Source: Pedomonas mirosovicensis (GTDB taxonomy: Bacteria > Pseudomonadota > Alphaproteobacteria > Sphingomonadales > Sphingomonadaceae). Taken from it: 64,000 nucleotides of DNA. Location: positions 387,001 through 451,000 of the forward strand of contig NZ_JAKFIA010000001.1 of the NCBI RefSeq assembly GCF_022569295.1, read 5' to 3'. This document shows, piece by piece, positions 31,179 through 42,120 of the stretch. Both the position numbers and the translations under genes were made by a program. Position 1 is the first letter of the stretch; every line of letters starts with the position of its first letter. The notes beneath the pieces were generated by a model. The model had not been told where the DNA came from. It saw nothing but the letters and a program-made list of their open reading frames with translations, and made no database searches.

Positions 31179-31825
31179 GCCATCTCCAAAGCCACCTCGA
31201 AGGCGGCGGTCGTCTTAGCCTTCACCTCGTCGACGGTGACGCCGGGGGCCAGTTCGACCAGTTGGAACGGCTGACCCTTGGCAGGCCGGTTGAACACAGC
31301 GATGTCTGTAATCAGCATATCGACCACGTCAACGCCGGTCAGCGGCAACTCGCACTGCGGCTTGAACTTGGCCGAGCCATCCTTGGCGGTGTGCTCCATG
31401 ACGACGACGACCTTCTTGGCCCCCGCCACCAGGTCCATGGCCCCGCCCATGCCCTTCACCAGCTTGCCGGGCACCATCCAGTTGGCCAGATCCCCGTTCT
31501 CGGAGACTTCCATGGCGCCGAGGATGGTGAGGTCCACATGGCCGCCGCGGATCATGGCGAAGCTGTCGCTGGAGGAGAAGTAGGCGCTGTAGGGCAGTTC
31601 GGTGATGGTCTGCTTGCCGGCGTTGATGAGGTCCGGGTCTTCCTCGCCCTCGAAGGGGAAAGGCCCCATGCCCAGCATGCCGTTCTCCGACTGCAGCACC
31701 ACGTGCATGCCGTGGGGAATGTGGTTGGCCACCAGCGTCGGAATGCCGATGCCGAGGTTGACGTAGAAGCCGTCCTTCAGTTCACGGGCGGCGCGGGCCG
31801 CCATCTCATCGCGTGTCCAGGCCAT
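31175..31825 (-). CDS. scoB: 3-oxoacid CoA-transferase subunit B
   Basis: A 216-residue subunit of succinyl-CoA:3-ketoacid CoA-transferase, which activates acetoacetate with CoA from succinyl-CoA for ketone-body or PHB-derived carbon use. The catalytic glutamate is E47 in [15 protein letters not shown] 31825 lies just past the scoA stop. A 150-nt longer frame upstream overlaps scoA and is rejected. Confidence 0.95.
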   Translation of the reverse strand: MAWTRDEMAARAARELKDGFYVNLGIGIPTLVANHIPHGMHVVLQSENGMLGMGPFPFEGEEDPDLINAGKQTITELPYSAYFSSSDSFAMIRGGHVDLTILGAMEVSENGDLANWMVPGKLVKGMGGAMDLVAGAKKVVVVMEHTAKDGSAKFKPQCELPLTGVDVVDMLITDIAVFNRPAKGQPFQLVELAPGVTVDEVKAKTTAAFEVALEMA

Positions 31826-31826
31826 G

Positions 31827-32534
31827 TTATGCCACCTCCCGCTTGCGAACCGTGCGCTGCTCGATGCGCTTCTCGAAGTTCGTGCCCTTGATGATGCGCT
31901 GCACGAAGATGCCCGGCGTGTGGATGTGGTCCGGGTCGAGGCTGCCGACGGGAACCAGTTCCTCCACCTCGACAACCGTCACGCGGCCCGCCGTCGCCAT
32001 CATCGGGTTGAAGTTGCGGGCGGTCTTGCGGAAGACGAGGTTGCCTTCCGTATCCGCCTTCCAGGCCTTGACGATAGCAAGATCGGCGACGAGCCCCGTC
32101 TCCATCACATATTTGCGGCCGTTGAACTCGCGGATTTCCTTGCCTTCCGAAACCATGGTGCCAACGCCCGTGGCGGTGAAGAAGGCCGGAATGCCCGCCC
32201 CGCCGGCGCGGATGCGCTCGGCGAGCGTCCCTTGCGGGTTGAACTCCAGCTCCAGCTCGCCCGAGAGGAACTGGCGCTCGAACTCCTTGTTCTCGCCCAC
32301 ATAAGACGAGATCATCTTCTTGATCTGGCGGGTCTTCAGCAGCAGCCCGAGGCCGAAGTCATCGACGCCCGCGTTGTTGGAGATGACCGTAAGACCCTTG
32401 ACGCCGCTGTCGCGCAGGGCGGCGATGAGATGTTCAGGAATGCCGCACAGGCCGAAGCCGCCGGACATGACGGTCATCCCGTCGAAAAGCAGGCCCTCCA
32501 GGGCGGCGGCCGCATCCGAGTAGACTTTACTCAT
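31827..32534 (-). CDS. scoA: 3-oxoacid CoA-transferase subunit A
   Basis: A 235-residue alpha subunit of the same CoA-transferase. Family features are the glycine-rich [18 protein letters not shown] near the start and [16 protein letters not shown] in the middle. It is the first gene of scoA-scoB-arsC-like. The start at 32534 faces the IalB gene, divergent with a 58-bp gap. Confidence 0.95.
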   Translation of the reverse strand: MSKVYSDAAAALEGLLFDGMTVMSGGFGLCGIPEHLIAALRDSGVKGLTVISNNAGVDDFGLGLLLKTRQIKKMISSYVGENKEFERQFLSGELELEFNPQGTLAERIRAGGAGIPAFFTATGVGTMVSEGKEIREFNGRKYVMETGLVADLAIVKAWKADTEGNLVFRKTARNFNPMMATAGRVTVVEVEELVPVGSLDPDHIHTPGIFVQRIIKGTNFEKRIEQRTVRKREVA

Positions 32535-32592
32535 CTTCCCCCCTCCTTTATCGAATTTGGTTTAGCTGGAAGCGCGGAAACCGGTCAACAGC

Positions 32593-33219
32593 ATGCAACA
32601 CGAACCTGAACCGCGATTCAACTTTTTTCGCAAAACACGGGAAATGCTTGGCCGGATGCCCCATTTTCGTGCCCTTTTTGCACCACCTGCCCCCAACATG
32701 GTCGCCCTTGGCCTGACGGCTTGCGCGCTGCTGATGGCCGCGCCCACCGCCAAGGCCAAGGAGGCCATCGGCGCATATGGCGACTGGGCCGCCTTCCGCG
32801 ACGAGGCGGAGGGCAAGTGCTACATCGTCAGCCCACCCAGCCAAACCCGCGCGAGCGCCCGGAACATCCGGCGCGGGGCGGCGGCGCTCAGCGTTGGCGT
32901 CTGGCCGGGCAAGAAGATTGACGGGCAGGTCTACGCCGAAGTTGGTTTCAACATGGACGCCGGCAAGCCCGTTACCCTCAAGGTGGGCTCGCGCAGCTTC
33001 ACCCTCTTGCCGGACGGGGAGTCGGCCTGGGCGGAGAACGGCGGGGCGGACGAGACCATCGTCGGTGCCCTGCGCCGCGGCAGCACGGCGGAGGTGAGCA
33101 GCACCTCCACCCGCGGCACGCAGGTGACGGATCGCTACTCGCTGAAAGGCTTTTCCGCCGCGCTGGACGCCGCACGGAGGGCCTGCAGCGGTAAAAACGG
33201 CGCCAAAAACGGCGGGTGA
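32593..33219 (+). CDS. Invasion-associated locus B (IalB) family protein
   Basis: A 208-residue exported protein. The hydrophobic signal segment MVALGLTACALLMAAPTAKA lies at residues 36-55, so the true start may be later than ATG 32593; ATG 32644, 32656 and 32698 are in frame. The mature domain (GAYGDWAAFRDEAEGKCYIVS) is IalB-like, with two cysteines that may form a disulfide. IalB was named in Bartonella; the family is widespread and not proof of invasion. Function here is unknown. Confidence 0.75.
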   Translation: MQHEPEPRFNFFRKTREMLGRMPHFRALFAPPAPNMVALGLTACALLMAAPTAKAKEAIGAYGDWAAFRDEAEGKCYIVSPPSQTRASARNIRRGAAALSVGVWPGKKIDGQVYAEVGFNMDAGKPVTLKVGSRSFTLLPDGESAWAENGGADETIVGALRRGSTAEVSSTSTRGTQVTDRYSLKGFSAALDAARRACSGKNGAKNGG

Positions 33220-33289
33220 CACTGGTGAATCGGGATAGAATCGCTTAAATCAGCGCTTCAAGCCCCCAGACAAACGAAGAAGTAAAGCC

Positions 33290-34490
33290 ATGCAGATCCC
33301 CGGCAACATCGACCCTGTGGTAGCCTCGCGCGCCCCCGTTCTCCGCGCCGACGGCCGCCGGGACGTGCTCGGCCTCGACCGGGACGAGCTGAAGGCCGCG
33401 CTCATCGAGGTGGGCGTGCCCGAGGGCCAGGCCCGCATGCGCGCTTCTCAAGTCTGGCACTGGGTCTACCACCGGGGCGTGACCGACTTTGCCGCCATGG
33501 CGAACATCGCCAAGGACGTGCGGGCGCTCCTGGCCGAGCACTTCGTCGTCGGCCGCCCGGAGGTGGTGACGGCGCAGGTGTCGACCGACGGCACCCGCAA
33601 GTGGCTGCTGCGCGCGCCCGATGGCAACGAGTTCGAGATGGTGTTCATTCCAGACGCCGACCGGGGCACGCTGTGCGTCTCCAGCCAGGTGGGCTGCACC
33701 CTCAACTGCCGCTTCTGCTACACCGGCACCATGAAGCTGGTGCGGAACCTGACGCCGGGCGAGATCGTGGGCCAGATCATGCTCGCCCGCGATGCGCTGG
33801 GCGAATGGCCCTCGGCGCAGGACGGCCGCCTGCTCACCAACATCGTGATGATGGGCATGGGCGAGCCGCTCTACAACTTCGACAACGTGAAGAAGGCGCT
33901 GAACATCGTCATGGACGAGGCGGGCATCCAGCTCTCCCGCCGCCGGATCACGCTTTCCACCTCGGGCGTCGTCCCCATGATGGCCCGCGCGGGCGAGGAA
34001 ATCGGCGTCAACCTCGCCGTCTCGCTGCATGCCGTCACCAAGGACGTGCGGGACGAGATCGTGCCGCTCAACCGCAAGTACGGCATCGAGGAGCTGCTCG
34101 AGGCCTGCGCCGCCTACCCCGGCGCCAACAACGCCCGCCGCATCACCTTCGAATATGTGATGCTGAAGGACAAGAACGACCGGGACGAGGATGCCCACGA
34201 ACTCGTCCGCCTGCTGCGGAAGTATAAGATTCCGGCCAAGGTGAACCTCATTCCGTTCAACCCGTGGCCGGGCTCTGCCTACGAATGCTCGGACTGGAAG
34301 CAAATCGAGCGCTTCTCCGACATCGTGTTCCGCGCCGGCATCTCCGCGCCCATCCGCACCCCGCGCGGGCGGGGACATCATGGCCGCCTGCGGCCAGCTG
34401 AAGTCGGAAAGCCAGAAGATCAGCCGCGCCGAGCTGGACCGCATCGCCGCCGAGAAGCAGGCCCAGATCATGGCTGAGGCGGGAGCCTGA
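33290..34490 (+). CDS. rlmN: Dual-specificity RNA methyltransferase RlmN (frameshifted near the 3' end)
   Basis: A radical-SAM enzyme methylating C2 of A2503 in 23S rRNA and A37 of some tRNAs. The cluster motif is C136-x3-C140-x2-C143 (CTLNCRFC). As sequenced the frame diverges after RTPRGRG and ends at 34477. Removing one G near 34370-34373 restores [15 protein letters not shown] and a stop at 34490. The restored part holds the second catalytic cysteine (AACGQL), so the uncorrected product would be inactive. ATG 33290 is 70 bp past the IalB gene. Confidence 0.88.
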
Positions 34491-34491
34491 G

Positions 34492-35373
34492 CTGAGGCCG
34501 CGCCCTCGCCTCCTCATCATCGCCAACCCCACGGCGGGCGCCGGGCTTGGCCCTGCCAGCCGCATGGCAAGCATCCTGACGCGCCACGGCGCACAGGTTG
34601 AGCTCGCCCCGACCGAAGGCCCCGGCCACGCCACCGTGCTCGCCCGGCAGGCCGCCGCCTCCGGCGCCATCGACACGGTTGTCGCCTCCGGTGGCGACGG
34701 CACCTGCGGCGAGGTGATGGCCGGGCTGATCGGCTCGCCCGTTCCCATGGCCATCCTTCCCGCCGGCACGGCGAATGTCGCCGCCCTGTCGCTGGGCCTG
34801 CCCCGCGACGCCGATGCTCTGGCCCGCACCCTTCTCAGCGGCCCCGCCATCTCCTTCCGCCCGGCGCTCGCCAACGGCCAGCCGTTCCTGTGCGTGGCGA
34901 GCGTTGGCGTGGATGCGGAAGCCGTGCGCCGGGTGAGCCTGACGCTCAAACAGCGGGCCGGCAAGCTGGCCTATGCGATGGCCGGCATCTCCGCCCTGAC
35001 CGAGCCGCCGCCGCGCCTTGAGGTGCATGCGGGCGGCCAGCATTTCGAGGCGGCGCAGGTTATCCTCTCGCGCGTGCCCTACTATGCCGGGCGCTTCCGC
35101 CTGTTTCCCGACGCCCTGCCGTTCGACAACAGGCTCAACGTGCTGGTCGTGCGCGCGGGCAGCCGGCTGGAGGTAACGCGCTTCGCCCTGGCGGCCGCGC
35201 TCGGCCGGCAGGGCGCCTTACGCGGCGTGCATCGCTTTGCCGCCGATCAGGCGCAGGTAAGGGCCAGTGGCCCCGTTCCGGCGCAGGTGGACGGGGATTT
35301 TCTGGGGATGACGCCCGTCACCTTCTCGCTGGCGCCAGAGCAGGTGCGGCTCAGGCGTCCGGCTGGGTTCTAA
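34492..35373 (+). CDS. Diacylglycerol/sphingosine-type lipid kinase (DAGK catalytic domain)
   Basis: A kinase of the DAGK/YegS family, which phosphorylates lipid diols. The nucleotide-binding motif SGGDGTCGEV follows the N-terminal LLIIANPTAGAG. That essential segment precedes the first ATG (34564), and no ATG, GTG or TTG is in frame upstream of it, so I start at CTG 34492, with GCGGGAG 6 bp upstream and the rlmN stop 1 bp away. This gives 293 residues, a normal length. A start lost by an indel is the other explanation. Confidence 0.8.
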   Translation: MRPRPRLLIIANPTAGAGLGPASRMASILTRHGAQVELAPTEGPGHATVLARQAAASGAIDTVVASGGDGTCGEVMAGLIGSPVPMAILPAGTANVAALSLGLPRDADALARTLLSGPAISFRPALANGQPFLCVASVGVDAEAVRRVSLTLKQRAGKLAYAMAGISALTEPPPRLEVHAGGQHFEAAQVILSRVPYYAGRFRLFPDALPFDNRLNVLVVRAGSRLEVTRFALAAALGRQGALRGVHRFAADQAQVRASGPVPAQVDGDFLGMTPVTFSLAPEQVRLRRPAGF

Positions 35374-36043
35374 GCCAGCCAGTCACGGAGTAGCGCCTGG
35401 CCGGCGCGAACGGCGCGACCGCGCTGACCGAATGGGCCACCGGCACCTTGAAGATGTTGAGCACGTTGAATGCCGGCACCAGCCCGCGGGTGACGCCGCC
35501 CTTGTCGTCGTGAAACAGCAGGAGGCCGCCCCAGTCCGCCCGCCACTGGGGCGTCAGGTTCAGCACGTAGGCGGCCCGCCGGTGCTTGCCCGCCACGTCG
35601 TCGTTATGGGTGGTGAGGAAATGGCCGGGCCCATAGCGGCAGGCCTGTGCATCGGCAAAACAGATGTCGTCATCGCCGGTCAGGCGGCGGCCGATGTCCA
35701 GGAACGCCTCGGAGGTGACGAGCGCGCGCACGCTCTCCAGCACCGGGGCCGCGCCGGCCTCGATGGCGGGAATATGCTCGAAGATGTAGGCAAAGCCCTG
35801 CTGCGCCGCCGCATGCGCCTGGCCGGTCGCGAAGCCGAGGTCGCTGCCGGAGGGAACCGACCAGCTCTGCTTCCCCGCCCCGATGGACGTATGCCAGCCA
35901 TCGAGCCCCGCCAGCATACGGTGCAGCGCCTCGGCATCCGCCCGCGCCAGGATGTTCGGGATCTGCACCCAGCCATGGGCATGGTAGTGGCTGGCAAGGC
36001 CAACCCAATCGAATGTACCGCGCAGTTTCAATGCCGTGACCAT
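35351..36043 (-). CDS. 2-oxoglutarate/Fe(II)-dependent oxygenase
   Basis: A 230-residue double-stranded beta-helix dioxygenase. The iron ligands are H146 and D148 (THND) and H204 (VAHSVS), with R216 or R217 likely holding 2-oxoglutarate (ARRYSVTGWLR). The arrangement resembles prolyl-4-hydroxylase-like Ofd1 or PiuC proteins. ATG 36043 is preferred to TTG 36049. Its 3' end overlaps the convergent lipid-kinase gene by 23 bp. Substrate unknown. Confidence 0.82.
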   Translation of the reverse strand: MVTALKLRGTFDWVGLASHYHAHGWVQIPNILARADAEALHRMLAGLDGWHTSIGAGKQSWSVPSGSDLGFATGQAHAAAQQGFAYIFEHIPAIEAGAAPVLESVRALVTSEAFLDIGRRLTGDDDICFADAQACRYGPGHFLTTHNDDVAGKHRRAAYVLNLTPQWRADWGGLLLFHDDKGGVTRGLVPAFNVLNIFKVPVAHSVSAVAPFAPARRYSVTGWLRTQPDA

Positions 36044-36209
36044 TTGCAATTCTTAGCGAACCATTGCAGCCTACCGCAATGGGCTAAGGTGTCGTGCGCG
36101 CCGCGCCCACAGGGCATGCGACAAAGCATCTTTGGGGTCGTCCCTTCGGGCAGCTGTGCTAAGTTAAGGGTCAGACTCTTTTGAGGTGCTAACAGGAAGG
36201 GGTTTTGCC

Positions 36210-37460
36210 ATGGGCCCACTCTCGGCACTGTTGCGTCGGATTGTTCGCCACGGCGACCTCACGGTCATCGACGCCTCCGGCAAGCGCCACCGCTTCGGAG
36301 ACGGCCAGGGCACGTCGTGCACCATCCGCTTTACGGACGGGCGGATTCCCTGGGCCATTTCCATGAACCCAACGCTGGGCACCGGCGAGGGCTACATGGA
36401 CGGGCGCATCGTCATCGAGCAGGGCGACATCCTCGACCTGATCGACCTGTTCACCGGCAACCTTCACTGGCACCCGGACAACGAGCTTCGCAATCAGCTG
36501 AAGCGCGCGCCGCGCTGGTGGACCGCCCTCCAGCAATGGAACAACGAGCGCTCGGCGAAAAAGAACGTCGCCCACCACTACGACCTCTCCGGCAAGCTCT
36601 ACGACCTGTTCCTCGACAAGGACCGGCAGTACAGCTGCGCCTACTTCCGCGACCCCGCCAACAGCCTCGACAAAGCCCAGCTGGACAAGAAGGCGCACAT
36701 CGCCGCCAAGCTGCTCCTGGACAAGCCCGGCCTTTCGGTGCTGGACATCGGCTGCGGCTGGGGCGGCCTTGCGCTCTACCTGAACCAGGTGGCCTCTGCC
36801 CAGGTGATGGGCGTGACGCTTTCGGAAGAACAGCTGGCCGTCGCCCGCCAGCGGGCCGAGGCGGCGGGCGTCGCCGAGGAAGTCTCCTTCCATCTGCAGG
36901 ATTACCGCACCGTCAACCGGAAGTTCGATCGCATCGTCTCGGTCGGCATGTTCGAGCACGTGGGCAGGCCGTACTACGATACTTATTTCGAGACCGCCTG
37001 CCGCCTGCTCAAGGACGACGGGGTGATGCTGCTGCACACCATCGGCCGGGCGGACGGGCCGGGCGTCACCGATCCTTGGACCCGCAAGTACATCTTCCCC
37101 GGCGGCTACTGCCCCGCTTTGTCGGAAATCACGCCCGCCATCGAGAGGGCCGGGCTCTACGTCACCGACGTCGAGGTGCTGCGCCTCCACTACATGCACA
37201 CGCTCCAGCACTGGTACGACCGCACCAAGGCGAACAAGCAGGCCATCGTCGAGCTTTACGACGAACGGTTCTGGCGCATGTGGATGTTCTATCTTGCCGG
37301 CGCGTTATGTGCCTTTCGCCACAACGGGCATGTGGTATTCCAGATTCAGCTTGCCCGGCGGGTGGACACCGTTCCCCTCACCCGCGATTACATGGGACAG
37401 GCGGAAGCAAAACTGTTGTCGGCGGAGCCATGCCCCAAGGTCGCGTCACCCGTACCCTAG
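36210..37460 (+). CDS. cfa: Cyclopropane-fatty-acyl-phospholipid synthase
   Basis: A 416-residue SAM-dependent enzyme that adds a methylene bridge to unsaturated acyl chains of membrane lipids, typically in stationary phase or acid stress. The methyltransferase core has SVLDIGCGWGGLALYL, and YFRDPANSLDKAQLDK and VSVGMFEHVG are family signatures. ATG 36210 follows AGGAAGGGG. Its 3' end overlaps the dmeF start by 31 bp. Confidence 0.94.
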   Translation: MGPLSALLRRIVRHGDLTVIDASGKRHRFGDGQGTSCTIRFTDGRIPWAISMNPTLGTGEGYMDGRIVIEQGDILDLIDLFTGNLHWHPDNELRNQLKRAPRWWTALQQWNNERSAKKNVAHHYDLSGKLYDLFLDKDRQYSCAYFRDPANSLDKAQLDKKAHIAAKLLLDKPGLSVLDIGCGWGGLALYLNQVASAQVMGVTLSEEQLAVARQRAEAAGVAEEVSFHLQDYRTVNRKFDRIVSVGMFEHVGRPYYDTYFETACRLLKDDGVMLLHTIGRADGPGVTDPWTRKYIFPGGYCPALSEITPAIERAGLYVTDVEVLRLHYMHTLQHWYDRTKANKQAIVELYDERFWRMWMFYLAGALCAFRHNGHVVFQIQLARRVDTVPLTRDYMGQAEAKLLSAEPCPKVASPVP

Positions 37461-38470
37461 ATATTTCCCAGGAACCGCACCCCGGCGCCTGGGAGAAGAA
37501 CCACCATTTCCTGGCCAGCTCCCACGGCCGCAACGAGCGGCGGCTGTGGTCTGTGATCGCGCTGACCCTCGTGATGATGGTGGCGGAAATCGCTGGCGGC
37601 TACCTGTGGGGGTCGATGGCGCTGCTGGCCGATGGCTGGCACATGGCGAGCCATGCAGGCGCGCTCGGCATCTCGGCCCTCGCCTACATGATCGCCCGCA
37701 AGCACGTCCATAACCCGCGCTTCACGCTGGGCACCGGCAAGGTGGGAGACCTCGCCGCCTTCGCCAGCGCCGTGGCGCTGGGGCTGGTCGCCCTGCTGAT
37801 CGCCCTTGAATCCATCGGCCGCCTGATCGAGCCGCAGCCCATCCGCTACGGCGAGGCCATCAGCGTGGCGATTCTCGGCCTCGCGGTGAACCTCGTCAGC
37901 GCCTGGCTGCTGCACGGCGGGCACGAGCACGGCCACAGCCACGGGCACCATCACGGGCACGATCATCACGACCACCATCACGATCACGGCCATGAGCACG
38001 ATCATGCCCATCACGGGCACGAGGGGGGCGAGCACCACAAGGACCACAACATCACGGCAGCCTACGTCCATGTGCTGGCCGATGCCCTTACCTCGGTTCT
38101 GGCCATCGCCGCGCTGGTCGTCGGCATGACGGTGGGCTGGACCTGGCTGGACGCGCTGATCGGCCTCCTCGGCGCGGTGGTCATCGCCCGCTGGTCCTTC
38201 TCGCTGATGCGCTCGACGGCGGGCATCCTCCTCGACATGACGCCCGACCCGCACCTGGTGGAGCGGGCCCGCGCGGCGCTGGAAACCGAGGCCGACCACG
38301 TGACCGACCTGCACATCTGGCGGGTGGGACCGGGGCATCTGGCGGCCATGGCGACCATCGTTTCCACCAACCCCCAGCCTGCCTGTGCCTACCACGACCG
38401 GCTGAAGGCGCTCGGCCCCCAAGCGCATATGCTGTCGCATGTGACGGTTGAGGTCCATTCCTGCGCTTGA
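37430..38470 (+). CDS. dmeF: CDF family divalent metal exporter (DmeF-type)
   Basis: A 346-residue six-helix cation diffusion facilitator. Metal-site segments are LADGWHMASH near residue 67 and VLADALTSV after the loop. A very histidine-rich loop at about 162-207 (HGHHHGHDHHDHHHDHGHEH) lies between helices 4 and 5. The HMASH form is typical of DmeF, which exports cobalt and nickel. ATG 37430 lies inside the end of cfa, in another frame. Confidence 0.9.
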   Translation: MPQGRVTRTLDISQEPHPGAWEKNHHFLASSHGRNERRLWSVIALTLVMMVAEIAGGYLWGSMALLADGWHMASHAGALGISALAYMIARKHVHNPRFTLGTGKVGDLAAFASAVALGLVALLIALESIGRLIEPQPIRYGEAISVAILGLAVNLVSAWLLHGGHEHGHSHGHHHGHDHHDHHHDHGHEHDHAHHGHEGGEHHKDHNITAAYVHVLADALTSVLAIAALVVGMTVGWTWLDALIGLLGAVVIARWSFSLMRSTAGILLDMTPDPHLVERARAALETEADHVTDLHIWRVGPGHLAAMATIVSTNPQPACAYHDRLKALGPQAHMLSHVTVEVHSCA

Positions 38471-38567
38471 CGCAGACCCCCTGCACCGTTACGCCGCGCC
38501 CTTGAGTGTTTTTCGGCAACCGGCAGTCGGGCTGCGGCTAAGAAAAATACCAATAACCAAATTCACT

Positions 38568-38621
38568 GGGGTGCGCTTTCAGCCGGGTTCGATGAAGCGC
38601 ACTCCAGCCTCATGGAGGCTG
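38568..38621 (+). promoter_or_regulatory. Hairpin-rich argG leader
   Basis: GTGCGCTT (38571-38578) pairs with AAGCGCAC (38595-38602). A second hairpin, AGCCTC (38606-38611) with GAGGCT (38615-38620), folds over the GGAGG ribosome-binding site of argG. The second stem could restrict translation initiation; the two together suggest leader control. Confidence 0.45.
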
Positions 38622-38625
38622 CAAC

Positions 38626-39846
<1,221 letters not shown>

Positions 39847-39854
39847 GGGGCTTT

Positions 39855-39897
39855 ATGCAGGAGGGACGCTCAGGCAGTGCCTTCGCCCCTCCTGCAT
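39855..39897. repeat. Palindromic intergenic unit, copy 6
   Basis: ATGCAGGAGGG and CCCTCCTGCAT form a perfect 11-bp stem around a loop that itself has GGCAGTGCC. It is followed by the usual CTCCCACTCGTT flank. Confidence 0.8.
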
Positions 39898-39911
39898 CTC
39901 CCACTCGTTAG

Positions 39912-39949
39912 AAAGGGCCGCGTCCGTCATACAGGGCGCGGCCCTTTTT
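39912..39949 (+). terminator. Terminator-like core hairpin after argG
   Basis: AAAGGGCCGCG pairs with CGCGGCCCTTT around a 14-nt loop and continues TTTTTC. This is the GGGCCGCG core module of the dispersed element, here with all the features of an intrinsic terminator for argG. Confidence 0.8.
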
Positions 39950-40209
39950 CATGGCCAGAACCGAAGCGGGGCGAGACCCCGCCTTGGGATGCCCCGTAAA
40001 GCCCCGCAGAGGCCCCTTACAGCGCCAAAACAAACCTGCCCGCTACCACCCTAGCCGGAATAGGCAAAAACCTCTGTGCGGGCGTTTTAACCCCATTAGC
40101 GGCGATTTCGGATTATGTTAAGTTTGAGGACGGCTTTCAAACAGCACGAACCACGCGCCGCGTACCGATTGAGTGCCCGGAGCACGATCGTCTGAAAAGA
40201 ATGGGAGGT

Positions 40210-40233
40210 GCAGGAGGGGCGAGCCCCTCCTGC
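40210..40233. repeat. Palindromic intergenic unit, copy 7
   Basis: GCAGGAGGGGC and GCCCCTCCTGC form a perfect 11-bp stem with a 2-nt centre, preceded by AATGGGAGGT. It lies 24 bp beyond the stop of the marC-like gene and may terminate that operon. Confidence 0.8.
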
Positions 40234-40257
40234 TAACCTTTCCCTAGAAAAACCGCC

Positions 40258-40908
40258 TCAGAAGTTGAAGGCGTGCTTGATGCCGTCGAACACGAACTGG
40301 GCGGCGAGCGCGGCGAGGATGACGCCGAGCAGGCGGCTGATGACGGCGGAGACGGTTTTGCCCATCAGCTTCAGGAGCGGCCCGGCGGCCAGCAGCCCGA
40401 GGAAGGTGATGGCCAGCACGCAGGCCAGCGCCGCCAGCACGGCCGCCTGCGATTCCCAGCTGCCGCTGGCCCGCGACATCAGCAGCACGATGGAGGCGAT
40501 GGAGCCTGGCCCCGCCAGCATGGGCATGGCCATGGGGAAGACAGAGATGTCTTCCTCCTCCAGCGGATGGTGCTTGTCCTCCGCCTCCTTCGCCACCTTC
40601 TCGGCGCGGCTTTCACGCCGTTCGGTGCGCTTCTCGAACACCATGTCGAGCGCGATGAGGAACAGGAGAACGCCGCCCGCCGTGCGGAAGGCGTCCATGC
40701 TGATGCCAAGCGCGCCCAAGAGCGGATCGCCCACGAAGGCGAAGGCGAGCAGCAGCATCCCGGCGATGAGCACGGAGCGGATCGCCATGGTCTTCTGGTG
40801 CGGGCGCGAGGTGCCTGCGGTGAGACTGGCGAAGATCGGCACGCAGCCCGGCGGATCGATGGCGACCAGCAGGGTGACGAACGCGGGAACGAAGATATCG
40901 AGGATCAC
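40258..40908 (-). CDS. MarC family (UPF0056) membrane protein
   Basis: A 216-residue protein with six predicted helices. It starts [26 protein letters not shown], typical of the family, and has the conserved [14 protein letters not shown] segment after a charged, acidic loop (about 98-120). Function is not established despite the name. ATG 40908 overlaps the folD stop by 4 bp; it is the last gene of yggT-yggU-folD-marC. Confidence 0.85.
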   Translation of the reverse strand: MILDIFVPAFVTLLVAIDPPGCVPIFASLTAGTSRPHQKTMAIRSVLIAGMLLLAFAFVGDPLLGALGISMDAFRTAGGVLLFLIALDMVFEKRTERRESRAEKVAKEAEDKHHPLEEEDISVFPMAMPMLAGPGSIASIVLLMSRASGSWESQAAVLAALACVLAITFLGLLAAGPLLKLMGKTVSAVISRLLGVILAALAAQFVFDGIKHAFNF

Positions 40909-41801
40909 AGCCCCTCCGGATCCGGCAGCCCGGCCTGACGGCAGGCCGCCACCGTGGCGTTACGCAGCAAGCAGGCGATGGTCATGGGGCCGACGCCGCC
41001 CGGAACCGGCGTGACGGCGCCCGCCACCTCGGCCACCTCGGCATAGTCCACGTCGCCCACCACGCGGGTTGCGCCCTCGCCCTTCTCGGGCGCGGGGATG
41101 CGGTTGATGCCCACGTCGATGACCGCTGCGCCCGGCTTGATCCAGTCGCCCTTCACCATGTTGGGCCGGCCGACCGCCGCCACCACGATGTCCGCCTGAC
41201 GGACCACCGAGGGCAGGTCCTTCGTGCGCGAGTGGGCGATGGTGACGGTGCAGCTCTCGCCCAGCAGCAGCTGGGCCATGGGCTTGCCGACGATGTTGGA
41301 GCGGCCGATGACGACGGCGGTCTTGCCCGAAAGGTCGCCGAGCGTGTCCTTAAGGAGCATGAGGCACCCGAGCGGCGTGCAGGGCACCATGGCCGCCTGG
41401 CCGGTGGCGAGCCGCCCGGCGTTGATGACATGGAAGCCGTCCACATCCTTTGCCGGATCGATGGCGTTGATGACCGCCTCTTCCGAGATCTGCCTCGGCA
41501 GGGGCAGCTGGACGAGGATGCCATGCACCTTGGGGTCGTTGTTCAGCTGGTGGACAAGCGCCAGCAGCTCTTCCTGCGTCGTGGTCTCGGGCAGGCGGTG
41601 CTCGAAGCTCGCCATGCCCGCCTCGACGGTCTGCTTGGCCTTGGAGCGCACGTAGATTTCCGATGCCGGATCGGAGCCGACGAGAACCACCGCCAGGCCC
41701 GGCTGCAAGCCATGGCTGGCCATGAGGCCGCTCACGACAGTGGCAACGCGGCTCCGCAGACCGGCCGCGAACGCCTTGCCATCGATCACCTGTGCCGTCA
41801 C
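40905..41801 (-). CDS. folD: Bifunctional methylenetetrahydrofolate dehydrogenase/cyclohydrolase
   Basis: A 298-residue enzyme interconverting 5,10-methylene-THF and 10-formyl-THF with NADP. Signatures are [14 protein letters not shown] with the catalytic lysine, [24 protein letters not shown] and the final [11 protein letters not shown]. It starts with GTG 41801, overlapping the yggU stop as GTGA. The open frame reaches much further upstream but overlaps yggU entirely. Confidence 0.95.
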   Translation of the reverse strand: MTAQVIDGKAFAAGLRSRVATVVSGLMASHGLQPGLAVVLVGSDPASEIYVRSKAKQTVEAGMASFEHRLPETTTQEELLALVHQLNNDPKVHGILVQLPLPRQISEEAVINAIDPAKDVDGFHVINAGRLATGQAAMVPCTPLGCLMLLKDTLGDLSGKTAVVIGRSNIVGKPMAQLLLGESCTVTIAHSRTKDLPSVVRQADIVVAAVGRPNMVKGDWIKPGAAVIDVGINRIPAPEKGEGATRVVGDVDYAEVAEVAGAVTPVPGGVGPMTIACLLRNATVAACRQAGLPDPEGL

Positions 41802-42118
41802 GACGAACTCCTTTCCAACTCCGCGAAGCGGTCCTCGAGAGCCTTCATATCGCCCTCGATTAATAACAGTTTTTCCCGCGCCGTGTCGCCACGAAGCATG
41901 GACACGCGGGATTTTGAAACTTGAAACGTCTTGGCGATCAACGCCACAACCGCGGCATTGGCCGCACCTTCGGCCGGGGGCGCGGACACCTTGAGCGTGA
42001 GACGGCACTGGCCCGCCTCATCCCGGCTCGCCCCGGTGATCGCATCCCGCCCGCCCTTGGGCGTCACGCGCACCGAGACGCGCAGGCCAGCCTCCGACCG
42101 GGGCGCGGCGGCATTCAT
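41798..42118 (-). CDS. DUF167 family protein (YggU)
   Basis: A 106-residue protein of the UPF0235/YggU family. The conserved part is [14 protein letters not shown] and [24 protein letters not shown]. Function unknown. ATG 42118 lies 2 bp after the yggT stop; the two occur together in most proteobacteria. Confidence 0.88.
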   Translation of the reverse strand: MNAAAPRSEAGLRVSVRVTPKGGRDAITGASRDEAGQCRLTLKVSAPPAEGAANAAVVALIAKTFQVSKSRVSMLRGDTAREKLLLIEGDMKALEDRFAELERSSS

Positions 42119-42120
42119 GC

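Larger units (their letters stand above)
39847..40257. other. Gene-free region between argG and marC
   Basis: This 411-bp gap holds no supported ORF. It carries two hairpins of the dispersed family at the argG end (39855-39949), about 260 bp with no recognised signal, and a further unit (40210-40233) just after the convergent marC-like stop. Confidence 0.7.

Noticed and set aside
36317-37429. An open frame through cfa continuous with dmeF
   Set aside because: It is the +1-type shadow of cfa, arginine-rich and without domains; the exporter begins at ATG 37430.
37908-38045. Simple-sequence repeat of CAC/CAT type
   Set aside because: It encodes the histidine-rich loop normal for CDF metal exporters, so it is explained by the protein.
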